From the NCBI GenBank assembly GCA_001792895.1, contig MARA01000010.1, forward strand, positions 124,001 through 188,000: a stretch of 64,000 nt of DNA, in the 5' to 3' direction. This DNA comes from Lentinus brumalis. Lineage: Eukaryota > Basidiomycota > Agaricomycetes > Polyporales > Polyporaceae. A model generated the notes under the pieces. The model worked only from the letters and a program-made list of their open reading frames with translations, did not search any database and was not told the DNA's origin. Both the position numbers and the translations under genes were made by a program. This document shows positions 1 through 11,638 of this stretch, in pieces (position 1 is the first letter of the stretch; each line of letters starts with the position of its first letter).

Positions 1-46
1 TGATAGCTGTGATGCTGATGCATGTTCGTCCAGCACGCCTCCCCAA

Positions 47-1755
47 TTGACCTGGCCTCCGAAACACATATTCGCATTCTGGCGGACAGACGAGGTTCTT
101 CGTCAGGCTTTGAGTATGAACCCGGAGCCTACACCAGACGGCGTGTTCAGCGGCGTGACCCAACAAGAGTTTAGAGACCGCCTGCGGATGATTGACACAC
201 GCATCCAACAACTCGAGGAACATTGTAAGCAGCTTGGCCGCGTCAGTCTTGAAGTCTTGAAGTCCCTCTACCGTGCCCGCATGACGCGCAAGCTCATGAT
301 CTGGCGCCATTTCCCCATCCGCCAGCTTCCTACTGAAATCCTCACCTCCATCTTCCAATACGTTGTCTGGAGCGTGCCAGGTCCCTTCGAGGCCAACTAC
401 ACCCGACTATCCCTTACCACGACCTGCAGGCGCTTCCGCAAGGTCGCGATTGCTGACCAGGGTCTCTGGGGCTCCATTTGTTTCCTCGACGTCTACCCAT
501 GGCAGCTATCTCTCACCTTCCTCGAGCGCGCGGGTGCCTCGCCTCTGGACGTCCGTTTCGGCGACACGGAGCACAGGATCCTAGCAGGCAAGGAGTGCCC
601 TCCTATGACCGTTGGACACCTCGACCACCTCCTGGACGCCCTTCTGCCCAAGATCTCGCACATTCGCACCCTCTTCGCGAAGCTCGAGTCGATCGAGCTG
701 GTCGAGCACTTCATGAACCGGTTCGCAACTGCTGGCCCTCCTACGCTCCTGGAACGATACGAAGTCCATCGAACCTCAGCCAAGCCCTACCTGTGGCCGC
801 CCAAGCAGGCGAACTCTCCCATCCCGATCAGCGTGCATCCCACTCCGAAGCTCCGCTGGCTTTGTCTTGACGGAGTGTCCATTGATTTCTCCAAGCTCCG
901 TCCGACGAACCTCCACACGGTGGACCTCCGCAGGATGACCCTTCCGTCCTGTCACACCTCCGAGCAGTTCAGCGAGATGCTCCACGTGTCATCTGGACTC
1001 TTCAACCTCGCCCTTTCCGCCGCCGGTCCGCGGTGGACGCCAGTGCAGCCTGTCGCCGGTATCCGTCGCGTGGTGATGCCCAACCTCCGCGATCTCCTCA
1101 TTGGGGATGTGGGCTGCCCATTCTCTATATACATCCTCAACCACTTCCACGCCCCACGCCTCATGGTGCTGTCGCTCGTCCGTCTGGGCGGGCAGGACTA
1201 CAGCGGGATGTTCGCCGCGATGACGGGTCTGTTCCCGGAGCTGCAGCTGCTCTTGCTTGACACGCTGTATGTCACGAAATCAGACGAGACCACGCGGGCG
1301 GCCGGCTGGAGTCGATGCCGCGCATCAAGATGCTGAAGGTCGTCGGCGCGAAGCGCTTCATCTTGGATGTGTTCAGCCAGGACCCGACCCAGTACTGGAC
1401 GCAGTCGCAGACGGACGCCTACCTCCGGTCGTGGAAGGAGAAGAACGGCGACCGGGAGGTCGTGCGCCCCGTCCTCCTTCCGAACCTGGAGTACCTGAAC
1501 TTCAACAAGCAGGAGGCCGGGGCCGAGATATCGGCGCTCACGACGGCTAGGCAGGCGATTGGAAGACCTTTCAAGACGGTGTACACCCCTGACAGTTATG
1601 CCTCGACGCTCCCACCCGAGGAGCTTCAGAAGATCAGGGACAGTGTGGGCGCGTTGGAGATCTTGCAGGGCATGAAGTCTGCGCCCGTGGAATTGAATAT
1701 TTATGAAGAAATCGCCGCCACGGTCGACAAGAGCGTTCATATCCGGCGCCCGTAG
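47..1755 (+). CDS. F-box protein with one apparent frameshift
   Basis: The protein would be about 569 residues if one base is added. Residues about 50-80 are a predicted coiled segment. An F-box follows near residues 95-110 (motif QLPTEILTSIFQYV), then a long alpha/beta region of the kind seen in the large basidiomycete F-box/LRR-like families. F-box proteins bind Skp1 and present substrates to SCF ubiquitin ligases; the substrate cannot be read from sequence. The frame opened at 47 stops near 1336, but the next frame continues with plausible protein (MPRIKMLKVV onward) to a stop at 1755. One extra G in the GGG at 1296-1298 would join them, and the total length then divides by three. A 17-nt GT-AG stretch near 1268 is too short to be an intron. 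Either the assembly is one base short or the gene is recently broken. Family call is firm, integrity is not. Confidence 0.75.
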
Positions 1756-2494
1756 TACCTGCCCCTAGCACTACTACCTGAGCTGCGAGCTCTCGGCGAG
1801 ACCCGAGTAATGACCTCGAACCTGGTACTTCATCAATACTGTACCTGTAGACGGTCTGCGTACTCATAGGCACCGGACGACGTACACTGCCAGTACACTA
1901 CTTTCCTGCCTGTTGCAGCGATACTCAATACATGGTTGATTGATTATGGGATTCTTTCGTCGGTTGAGCCTGTTCAATTATCATCACCGGCGCGTAAGTT
2001 TATTGTGGCTTCCAAGAAGAAATCGAGTCCGCTCCCTATCCAAGCTTGTCAGTCCGTGGACAGTCGTGAATTGAGACCGGACTATAGTCACGTACACCGT
2101 ACACGACGACTGCGGCTGGAACGGTGCTGGAGGTACTTACACTGCGCGCGAGGGACGCGTGAGCTCAGGCACTTCTCCTTCTCCTCGGCGAGTAAATTCT
2201 CAAGGTAACTGCAAAGACGCACCAAGAACCTAGTGGACACGCGAGTCAACGCGGAGGAGGCTGAGGCATCCTGCGAGCTGATGGTTGAATGCGTGTCCAT
2301 TCATGTTCTTATACAGGTAAATTCCACTGTGCTAGCCTGCGATCAAGTACTTCGGACATATTCACAGATGTCGACTCACGGTCAACGGACCAGGAAGCTC
2401 CAAGCGGCATGGTCACCAATCCTTACATAGTCTCATCGAAAGCGCATGAGTCGACCGCGTCACTCAGCTGCTAGAGACCCTGCATCCGTAACTC
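1756..2494. other. Intergenic, no gene seen
   Basis: Only short overlapping reading frames on both strands, without a conserved motif or a splice chain I could join. It probably holds the 3' end of the F-box gene and the 3' end of the minus-strand gene that follows. Confidence 0.5.
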
Positions 2495-3275
2495 CTACTC
2501 CTGGCCCGTCTCATCGGACGTGCTTGACTTCGACTCCGTCTTCTTCGATTCAGTCTTCTTCGTCTGCGTCTTCGCTTTCATCTTCTTCGACTCCGTTGTC
2601 ATCTTCGACGTCCGTTTCGGTTCCGTGGGCGTCGCATCTCGAGGGTCGGGGGACGTGGCAGTGGAAGAGTATGCGTCAGTTCCCAGAGCGCTCTCTTCCA
2701 CACCGGCAGCGGAAACGACCATGGCCGCGAACCTCCTGCGCTCGCGCTCGGTCAGTCGGGCGGAGGCGCTAGTCTGAGCCGGAGTTGCTGATGCTCGGTG
2801 GCTTCTGAGATACGTGTCCGACGGGTTGAAGAATCTACTCATGTACCGCTCTGCTTCGGTGGGAATGCCACTGCTGGGTTCGACAGGTGAAGTTGCGGGG
2901 GAGCTGCAAATACTGGTGAGTACTCGAGTACAGCCGGCAAGGCTCCGTGGCACCCCGTCGGACGTATGTACCTGGTCTTCTTGGCATAGTGTCTCTGGTG
3001 CATGCTCGTCGTTGCGACAGCTTCTGACTTGGCAAGAGGAGCTTCAGAGTAGATCGTCAGCCATACAGCAAGTGTGCGAACCTCAATTAACCTACTTGAG
3101 CCTGTCGCAAGGAGGCATCGACCGCTGGTGTAGTATGTGCATATCCCTCGCATTGCTGAGCAACGGAGCGGAGAGCCTGCTTAGTGGCTGCTGGCGTACT
3201 GGGAGCGAGATCTCTGCCGATAGCGATACTGAAGCTTTCAAGTTCCCACGCAGTGTGCTCTTCCACGGTGGGCAT
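2495..3275 (-). CDS. Hypothetical protein with Lys/Ser/Thr-rich tail, two exons
   Basis: I do not recognise the family. Exon 1 runs 3275-2972 and starts MPTVEEHTAWELESF. A 59-nt intron (2971-2913, GTACAT...CACCAG) follows, then exon 2 (2912-2495). The model gives about 240 residues only if one base is added near 3101: before it the frame reads SLRQ, after it RLIEVRTLAVWLTIY, and CC to CCC on the plus strand joins them. With that base, both exon phases fit exactly. The last ~60 residues are low complexity with repeated KKTES-like units encoded by an imperfect TTCTTCGA-type repeat. The central part has a charged ARLTERERRRFAAM segment that may form a helix. No signal peptide or membrane segment is visible. 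A nuclear or RNA-binding role is only a guess from the basic tail. Confidence 0.45.
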
Positions 3276-4019
3276 GAAGTAGTGAAGTCAGTTGGGAGGC
3301 ACGCATGGAGGAGGAGGGAAGGTTACAAGAGGGTAGTAATGCGATCCAAGATGACCAGCCTGTGTATTACGTAAGAGTATTTTGTGGCCTCTTTGGCGCT
3401 CCGCCTCTTGTGTTTCCAAGTACTGCTTGCCGCCACGATCTCTGTCTGCCCATTCAGTTCTCCTCTGCAGCACAGAGCCACAGATGACTACAAGGACAGT
3501 ACTGTAAGTCTGCCCGGGCGCGTCCAGCTTGCGTCCAGCCACATCACCGGTACGTCCGATTTTCCCGCCCGGGCAACGACACATCTTTCCATCCTGCTTT
3601 GAGTGGCATCAAAACATACAAGCCCATAAGAAGCGGCCTCAAGAGGCTATTCAACTAATGCTCACTCGCCTCAACTTGCCCGACGGCCGGGACCCCGGCG
3701 CTGTTGCGCCCCTTCCGCTCCCGAGTCACCGCGGCGAGGGCGTGTACGAGGCGACAGGCGTCACAAACACAGATTCCGTCCGGAGCTGGAGCGGTTGTCG
3801 GGATGCAAACCCACGCAGTAGGGCGAGCCGAGGACTATATAGTCTGTGGCGACCTTGAAACATACCTTGGAGTCGTCCCCAAGTACAACTCTACTGTAGT
3901 CCTAGGCCCTGTGCACTACTAATGGCATATCTGGTAGGTCATTATCGGAACGTGCGCTGTTGCGACACTGACTGACAGCTGTTGAAGTGGTCACCGTGGA
4001 ACGGCCATGCTGAGAAGCG
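3276..4019. other. Poorly coding stretch
   Basis: Overlapping short frames on both strands with no motif. It may carry the shared upstream region of the minus-strand gene ending at 2495 and the fragmentary plus-strand gene that follows. Confidence 0.4.
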
Positions 4020-4021
4020 AT

Positions 4022-4796
4022 GCAGCAAGGTTACACGTCAAGAGAGCCCTTCCGCCTCGCTGCTCAGACATATCCAGAGAAGTGGCGGTGGCCTCCCGCC
4101 ATGTGCCGAAGGATGGCACCGATACGCGCAGGTAAGTAATGTCCCCGATTTGACTCGCTGTGGTGATTCATTCACGTGTCCCCCGTTACTAGAGAGACAA
4201 GCATGGCGCAATCATATTCTACGAGTTCAGCAAGATACATCAGCTCGGAGGCCCCAGACATCCAGGTCCCACGATCGACTTCTGCACGAACCCGAGATCC
4301 GACATTCCAGAACCTTACACGCTAAGACATCTGGAGGCGAGGGAACAGCCTTATAAACATGTTTCACTGGGTAGACTGCCGGACGGAGAGCTCTGGGCAA
4401 GCTTGGATGTGAGCGTCTCTTACTTTCCACATTAACACGGTCTTAACTCCCACACATAGGACGGCAGCTGTCTCAATCTGCGTGTAGGACCAGTGTACAA
4501 CAACGGAGATGGCGGGCGTGCAGTTCGAACCTTGCTGGACATGTTGGGGGTCGCGGTAAACGAGACAACTACGAAGGTGCGTGCCGAGACCATCCGGTGG
4601 TTCGTACGGATGACCAACATCTGTCCCGGATCCCAGTGCCCTGGACGACACTGTGACAACAGTAGTGCGTGTCGATGGCGTGAGCTGGTCTTGTCAAGAC
4701 TGTACCTGGACGGACGTGTCCTCCACGCAGTCTTACTGCGATGCAGGATCAGTCTTTTTCGCTTATCTAGCATAGTAATGCGACATGCCACCTGAA
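4022..4796 (+). CDS. Fragmentary spliced gene, function unknown
   Basis: At least two convincing coding pieces lie here. The piece at 4193-4410 contains HGAIIFYEFSKIHQLGG and ends in a clear donor GTGAGC. After an intron closing at CACATAG (about 4459) the next piece reads DGSCLNLRVGPVYNNGDGG and LLDMLGVAVNE. An upstream piece at 4022-4134 (MQQGYTSREPFRLAAQTYPEKW, donor GTAAGT) looks coding, but its phase does not match the next piece. The 3' end can be read in two frames. I do not recognise the family. It is either a gene with a splice form I cannot resolve, a gene with small assembly errors, or a decayed gene. Boundaries are approximate. Confidence 0.3.
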
Positions 4797-5259
4797 TAGA
4801 CATGTCATAATTTTGTACCTGAAAACGATAGATTAGGGATTTCTCGACGAACCGCAAGCGCGCTCAGGCGACTCGGCAAGGCAACAGACGGGTGAGTTAG
4901 TGTGATGAGACAGAGGGTCCAACCTTCTCTCCGATGCCATGCACCACCCTCCTGCGGTTCTCCACCTCTATCCTGAGTCCGAGCCGGTCCGTCGTCGAGA
5001 CTATTTTTGAGCCTGACCTTTCACTGCCAGTGGTCGACTCTGTTGCAGGTGACGTCGCCTCCAAGTCGTTGCTGAACGCCAGCCCAAGCGATGGCGTGGT
5101 CAGATATCACGGAGGCGTCAAAGCGGCTATGCGGAGGTGCCTGGAATTCGGGGAAAATTGGTTGATGGCGGTGGAATCCCAGCCTCGAGACAGGCCGCGA
5201 CCAGCTGCATACGGACGCCCTGCCAGACCTCTTGCACACCTGTAACGCGTGTACACTCG

Positions 5260-8200
5260 TTAGCCTTCGGTACTACTTGGGAAGAGACAGAAAGCAGCGT
5301 CTCGGGCGCAAAACGTACATCTGTTCGGCCAGAATAGCATCAGGTACTCGGCGTGTTTTGCGAATCGCTTCGACAGTTCGAGTCCGTACATCAGTTCGTG
5401 GTCGTTTCCCCATAGTGTGAGCGCCCTGAATTGGGAGATATGTGAGCATAACAGCGACTGACTCCCAATGCGTCGTACGGGAAGGGCGCGACTGACCTCC
5501 GGATGTTGGCAATATACCAGAAGATGAGGGCCGACTTGCGGTTCGCATCACGCGAGGGCGACTTTTTCTCCACTGGCATACTGAATGTCTTCCAGACCCA
5601 GGTGTCGCATTCGTCGACGTATCGCACTGCATTGAGATCGGTCAAATTCCGGTGAGCGGACGACTCGGATGGGATGACTTACGCCAGTCCTCAGCTTTGT
5701 CGCGGTAGAACACCATGCTTCCTGTGCTGCATATGACCGGTGGGGGCGGAACATCATCGTGAATCAGGACCCGTCATGACAACATATGTTCACATGGAGA
5801 AGGGAGCAGCACTTACGTCGTGACCTGCGGGATGAAGTTGCGGAATTCGTGTGAGGCCAACATCCGCATACTACGACAAGCCGAGCATGTCAGCGCGAGC
5901 ACACTCAACGCCCTCCTCCGTGCGAAGGAGCAATGCAATAAGAACTAGGACTCACCCGAAGAGGAGCTCCTTCACCTGATATCCAAAGGACGCGTCGAGG
6001 TTGCAGGTGTGCCGCGCGAGCCGCCGCTCAAGGTCGTCGATCTCAAGCCATGCTTGCACCCCGAGTTGCGCACGGTCCGCCTGCTTGATGCCCTTGGTCT
6101 CCCGCACACGCATGCAGACGTGCAGGAGGAGCATCGTGCGCATCGCCAGCGTCCACATGTCATCCGGCTCGACGGTCGTACCTGCGGCCGCGAGCGCCTC
6201 CCTGGAAGCATCAAGGCAAACTAAGTATGGGTCCGCATGAATGCACATCAGCGTGGACACAAATATGCAGGTGGAGACGAGCTGGAGAAGAAGAGGCACA
6301 CTCACATTCTCGGGCTCTCGGACGAACAGGCTCCCGCTGTCTATCGCGTTGTAGCCTGGGATCGACGCGATGTATGCGTGGAGGTTCCCAATCACCATAA
6401 CCGAAGCCCAGACAAGCCTCCGGCATTCCTCTCGTCTGAAGTCTCCTTCCGCTAGTCCCTCGGGCCAGCGTATCGTCGAAGCGAAAGCCGGTGAGAACTC
6501 GAGCATCGACGGCCAACTCGTGCCGAGCGAGAGGGCGAGGCAATTGCATCCATGCGAGCTGTCGCCGGGCGCAGACGAGCTGCTTGTGTTCCCGCCGTCG
6601 GCGCTCGCAGAGGACAGGCTCGCGGCGATGGTGGCACCAAGACCAGATCGTGCGGGTACTTGCACATCCACGCGGTAGTCGTTCGGCGCCATCTGCGGGG
6701 TGAAGAAGGGTGTCTGCGCGGCGGGATTGAACCCCGCATGAGTGGCTGTGGGACGCAGACGCGTGAAGGGCGAGCGACCTCGGGGCTTGATGCCTTCGTC
6801 CACGGTTGCGAGGGAGAACAGTCTCATCAGCGAGTCCACCAGCAATATGGCTGACCGGGACCGTGCGACGGACTGCAGAGGATGCGACTGCATCTCGAAG
6901 TAGACGATGAGCTGAAGACATGCCTCGTTCAACATCAGTGATTCAAAAGACACACGTCGCGCACGCACCAATGCTGCCTGTGCAAGCCCGATGTCGACCC
7001 ACCCGGTGGCTAGGGCGCCGTCGAGGGCGCCGTGCGCCAGTTCCAGGAGCTTCAACGCCTTCTGCCTTCCTCGCGCGCCATTTTCGGCCTCGGAACTCTG
7101 CAAGAACGCGCCAAGAGCAAGTGCGCTCAGCAGCAGACTGGGCTGGCAGGAGCTCCGTCGGGCGGGGTCGAAGAGGGTGTCGAAGAAACGCGGGAGATGC
7201 AGGAAGCTCACCCAGCATGGAGACGCTTGCAGGAGCGCCTTTAGGTCGGCTATGATCGTGTTTAGTGCGGTGCTCCGCTGGGCCAGGGATAGCGACTCCG
7301 AGACGACGACTATGTCAACCTCGCCAGGATCGCGCTCAGTAGCGTAGAAGGCGATCAGAGCATCCCACCAGGTTTCGCGCGCGAACTGGGTGCCGGGCCG
7401 GGCAGGGATGGAGGGCTCTTGCTCGTCCTGGTTGGCAGTCGCCCACTTGACCTGCAACTGTGAGTCTTCTGTCGACATGGGAACGCGGTAATCGCGGAGC
7501 AGCGGGGCCGGTCGCGTTTTGTCCAAGTCCCACATCATCACCTATAGAGCCGACAGTCAGCAGTCGAAACGAGATGCCACACCACAACAACTCACGTCAG
7601 ACTCGGAATACTCCGACAAATCGAGTCTTGGAGGCCGCGGGTCCTCCTCTTCAGGTGCTTGTACATAGTCGGCAGCGTCTTCGCGGGAGTTCCTGCGTCG
7701 ATCGTGACTTTCGTCCGCACTCCGCCTGCGCGTCGACGGTGCCTTCGACGATTCTTGCGCGGTGCGACCTCCAGCCCCGCCCCGTCCCCGTCCTCGCCGG
7801 TTCGGCCTCGAGTCGTACCTGCATTGATCCGTCTCCGAGGCCCGGGCTCGCCTTTGACAGTTCTGACATACGGGCTTCGCGCCGTCACAGCGCGTTTTTC
7901 GCGCACGGCTATGGTGGAAGCTGTTAGCGAAGTCCGACGACAGCATGTGGATCGTGGATGTGGATGTGGATGTGTAAGAGAAAGCGTGGCACGGGAAGCA
8001 CGTGCACGGTCCGCTGCGGTGGGCAAATGCGATCGTCGACGAGCCATCATCGAGTCAGCATGCATGGCGCTGGATTTTCATGGTGAACGGTTTCAATCAC
8101 CTGTACCAGCAGTATGCCCGTACCCGCCTGCGCGGATGCTCGGCATACTGCTGGGGCAGCTGTCAGGATCGTATATACAACCGGTGCAAATCCGTCTCTA

Positions 8201-8567
8201 CGATGAGTCGCTGGGACCTTACCATTGGTAGCAAGCCACGAATACACGGATACGAGGGTTGCCACGCATCGTGGGAGGTTGCCCCGGTGCTAGGTCGATC
8301 GTTGGACGTATTCTCCTTCGAGAGGCGCGGCCCTTGAACGTACGGGAGTCAGCAGAAGATCTGCTGCTGCTGCTGCTGCTGCTGCTGGTAATTACTCGCC
8401 TGGAACAGCCTGTCATCTGAGGCCCGAGACGTCGCTGGGGAAGCAGAGCTAGTGTCGGTGAAAGAACTTGAAGCTGTCGGGGAGAGCCCGAGGATGCTCT
8501 CGAGTTCTGTAGTGTCGAAGTCTATAAGCGAACAGTCGATGGGAAGGAGTCCAGAGTCCGATGTCAT
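5260..8567 (-). CDS. Zn2Cys6 transcription factor with basidiomycete-type middle homology region
   Basis: The nuclear DNA-binding domain is assembled from two exons. The exon ending at 8223 reads ...VACYQ plus TG. After a long (314-nt) intron 8222-7909 the exon 7908-7596 opens RARKTRCDGAKPVCQNC and later DQCRYD, giving a complete CX2CX6C...CX2CX8C cluster with a split second-cysteine codon. An intron 7595-7542 leads to the regulatory region (VMMWDLDKTR..., PCWVSFLHLPRFFDTLF, QPSLLLSALALGAFLQSSEAENG). A 57-nt GTGCGT...TTCAG stretch just before LIVYFEMQSHP is a stopless in-frame intron; removing it gives the expected AQAALLIVYFE. A second retained intron is likely near REPEN. Downstream exons continue GMRMLASHEFRNFIPQ, STGSMVFYRDKAEDW, RYVDECDTWVWKTF and ALTLWGNDHELMYGLEL to a stop at 5260. 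The start is uncertain: MTSDSGLLPID at 8567, or MRGNPRIRV just upstream of the cluster. Target genes are unknown. Confidence 0.8.
8361..8388. repeat. CTG/CAG trinucleotide repeat (nine units)
   Basis: Nine consecutive CTG units on the plus strand, read as a run of nine glutamines on the minus strand at the end of the candidate first exon of the Zn2Cys6 gene. The run is followed directly by IFC and a stop. It may instead lie in an intron running from GCGAGT (a GC donor) to TTCAAG, because that splice would join the N-terminal acidic segment in frame to the cluster-proximal exon. Confidence 0.85.
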
Positions 8568-8940
8568 GGCGTACGAGGTCGGCGCAACGGAGTTGGGGAG
8601 TTCGGACGCAGGTCAGTAGCGAGGCGGAAGGGGGTCAGAGAGTAGATATAGAGCTCCGAGAACGCTGCAAGAGGCAATGAAGGCTAGTCTGGGACGGCGC
8701 CGGCGAGGACTGAGATCTGAGACTGCATGGCTGTCAATAACGGACAGAACACCAACTTGCAGGAGTGAGATAAGTACGGTACCTGCGCAGCTGCAGATGC
8801 CCTAGTCATGTTCAAGTTTAGGCCGGATGTCACTGCCACACCGACCTCATGGCTCGGGACCCTCTCGGGACCTTCCACTGACAGCGCGTCTTTGGGTTGA
8901 CAGAGACATCGATGACCTGGTCTAAAGGACATATGCATGA
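8568..8940. other. Upstream region of the Zn2Cys6 gene
   Basis: No gene seen. It should include the promoter of the minus-strand Zn2Cys6 gene; no unambiguous core element was found. Confidence 0.4.
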
Positions 8941-9826
8941 CTATGCATTTGTGTGATGATGAACAGGACAAGGGTATAACATACAGAGACTGGAGCATGC
9001 GTGGTCGTCGTATTGACCGACGCCGATCCTCTTCTGTCGCCCACGCCGGCCTTTCTTCTCACCCGGGTCTCCACCATCGTCACCGATGATCGTCGTCGTC
9101 GTCATTATCCTCACCGTGGCTGCTTCGCCCGCCTCTGTGGCCTTCTCAACCGCGCCTTTCGGTACCCTATATGACGGCTCTTCCATGTGTGCCTCCTCGC
9201 TCTCAATCTGATTTACCGGTGCGTCTCCAGCGCGATATTTCAATACGGCCTCCCAGGTTGACCAATCCGTGTCCCCCTCGCGCTCGTTCTCATCATCCTT
9301 CGCTCCGGGATCAGCTCTCGACTTTGGCGCAGGGGACTCCGCAGCTCCCACCGCTGGAGCAAACCATATTCTCCTCATTCCTGGAGTCCTCGACTATATC
9401 GGAGCTGCCCAATCGGTATGCCGCTTACCGCTCGTCTCATAAGCGTCCGTCGCCAGTTGGTCGGATATCCCAGACATGGTTGCTTGGTGTTCGTGCATGT
9501 CATATCTGTACTGGACCACACGGGGCATCCGTAGGGCCGCTCAAGAACGCACTGCATGGCCACACGCTCGGACATAGTAAGTAGTCGTCGTCCATGGGAG
9601 GAGATAGGACTCGGAGGCACTCGCCACCGTACATGGAATCTAGGAAGATTCTTACCTGCCAGTCGATCGAAAGATTTCTGAATGAACGTGAACTATTGCC
9701 GCTTGTCGTCCACGCAGCATCGCCGTCCTCATCCCGGGTGACCGCCAACACGATTGGTGAACCATACATACTACTTCGTTCGGCGATATGGAGTCCGAAA
9801 GCTTGACTTGCTACGCTTCCGGCCAC
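8941..9826 (-). CDS. Candidate spliced gene, unknown function
   Basis: Three successive minus-strand pieces look protein-like. The first begins MYGSPIVLAVTRDEDGD at about 9767 and ends with a GTAAGA donor. The second spans about 9560-9430, with competing frames (YDMHEHQATMSGISD or TCTNTKQPCLGYPTNW). The third, 9378-8941, is acidic and polar (KSRADPGAKDDENEREGDTDW, EEAHMEEPSYRVPKGAVEK). I could not find one splice chain that joins all three in phase. No domain, signal peptide or transmembrane segment is recognised. Low confidence that this is one gene. Confidence 0.3.
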
Positions 9827-10207
9827 TGCGAGTCATGGGGTGAGTGAAGGGTCCATGAGAGGATTCAGCAGGGAAGTCACACACCTCGCTGGTTCACGTC
9901 AATCACCCCCTCGTGAATGCATATGGTGTCGTCGTATCCAAGTTGAACTCCGAGTCGTCGAGGTTGTTATGTTGCTTCATCTTTGACGTAGATCTGGTCG
10001 TATTCCTCATCGTAATCCATCGCGGGGAAGTCTTGAGTACAGTATGAACGTGTACTGTGGGGCTATCGCCAGATGAGAAAACAAGTCAACGTTCTGGAGC
10101 TCGGCCCAAGCTCGGCCTCCTCGGAGTGTGCAGCAGGCGCTAGTGTGATTGGGCGCCCGGGAACAGCCGGTCCAGCGCCAGTGCGAAACAGCGAGCACGA
10201 CGACTCA

Positions 10208-10285
10208 GTCGACGCGAACAACGACTGAGACGACGCGGACAACGACTGAGACGACGCGGACAACGACTGAGACGACGCGGACAAC
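10208..10285. repeat. 21-bp minisatellite, about 3.7 copies
   Basis: Unit of the form GACGACGCGGACAACGACTGA repeated at 10229-10249 and 10250-10270, with a slightly diverged first copy at 10208-10228 and a partial last copy to 10285. Because the period is a multiple of three, all frames give 7-residue repeats (minus strand SQSLSAS or RRLSRCP). I see no sign that either is translated. Confidence 0.9.
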
Positions 10286-11464
10286 ATCGCTCCCCTGCTG
10301 CTGCTCGTCTAGACATTGAACTCTGTGTTCTGTCTATGGACACCTGCACGATGGACGCCTCCGGCCCTCCGCCATGCCGCCCCCATGCAAGCCCCATAAA
10401 TTTTGAAAGCATTCATGATTGGCATCACCTTTATCATCTTGATTTCGACGTGGGACGCTTCTGCACTCATGTTGATGCAGCCGAACTAGGTGAGTACAGT
10501 GCATATATGCGCCCTCGGAGCGCGCTGACCTCTGATGATCAGATTAATAGGTGCGGACCCGCGCAATTCTCAACTTCGCCCGTCGTTGGCAATTGGTTAC
10601 GACCGGCTCGGAATGATACTGTGTATGTGAGTGGCAACGCTCTCCGTGACTTCGGAAGGACGTCGTTTGCAAGTCTGCGATGGTTGCGGGATGCGGGGCC
10701 ACGGTGCACGGTGCACGGTGGACTGAAGAACAACGCGGGTGGGTAGCAGCGACGAACGTTGCGCATATGGCTGTCCTACGTCGCCAGCGTGCCCTCCCGA
10801 GGAGGACTGACGTGCGTCTGCCGTATGCATTGAGAACGCCGTGAACTTCCCACAGACAATGTTATGACGAGTTTCCACGCAAATGACTCCGGCGGCCATT
10901 TGGTGGCTCTACTAGTAGCATCCACGCAGACAATCCGCGCAGACATATGCAAACATACGCCGGACCCCCGGAGAGTGGCGGGCGTTGTCCTCTCGAGGGA
11001 TCGCTGTGTCGATGCGTACAAGATCTTGCGCCCGGTGGCTTCTAGTGTGTCAGAAGTCGCGGAGGGGTCTAACCTCTGGAATATGTGGCTCGTCTTCTCC
11101 CTGGTCTACTATCCATCCGCTTCGGGCATCAGACGTCTTCTCTGCCAGAGAAGACGTTGGAATCACGTCGCCGCTCTGCCTGCGCTCACACGTACTTCTC
11201 CATGCGAGGTGTGTATGCGCCTCGTCTACCCTCGTCAATACCCGTGTTACCGAACACCTGAAATATATACGTACGTCGTCGACTCGTCGCTTCTTCGGAC
11301 TGTTCCCATACGTTTGAACAAGTGATTGGCAATTTCCGACTCCCCGCTCGTGGTACTCGTCCCACGGTGTCTGTACGGGGTTTGGGTACGTCTCTGGTAT
11401 TCTTCACACTCTGGACTCAGTCGGCTCATGGGTTCCCGCAGGTTCCTGGATTCCCTAGTAAGTC

Positions 11465-11638
11465 ATGCAGAATCTCAACGACGAGGACGACGCGTACCCG
11501 TCCTGGACCCTGTCGCTGATCTTCTGCTCCATGATCGACCTCGTATCTAGAGTCGGGCTCCTGACCTACAAGAAGCCCGCGGACAAAGTCGCAGCACCCT
11601 CCTCGGCCTTACAACACGCAGTCAACAGAATGCCATGA
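11465..11638 (+). CDS. Small ORF, possible exon with one membrane helix
   Basis: 57 residues starting MQNLNDEDDAYPSWTLSLIF. Residues 13-35 are hydrophobic (WTLSLIFCSMIDLVSRVGLL) and could span a membrane. The following frame (EEPLRGAASEHEDAAM to VQRKT, stop near 11797) is offset by one base, so this could be the 3' half of a small membrane protein gene with a frame break. Too short to classify. Confidence 0.25.
   Translation: MQNLNDEDDAYPSWTLSLIFCSMIDLVSRVGLLTYKKPADKVAAPSSALQHAVNRMP

Noticed and set aside
1268..1284. 17-nt GTATGT...CAG as an intron explaining the F-box frameshift
   Set aside because: It would restore the frame but is far below the ~45-nt minimum seen for introns in this window.
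10140..10412. Heptapeptide-repeat protein from the 21-bp minisatellite
   Set aside because: All frames of a 63-unit-multiple repeat stay open automatically; flanks are not coding and no start or splice context supports translation.
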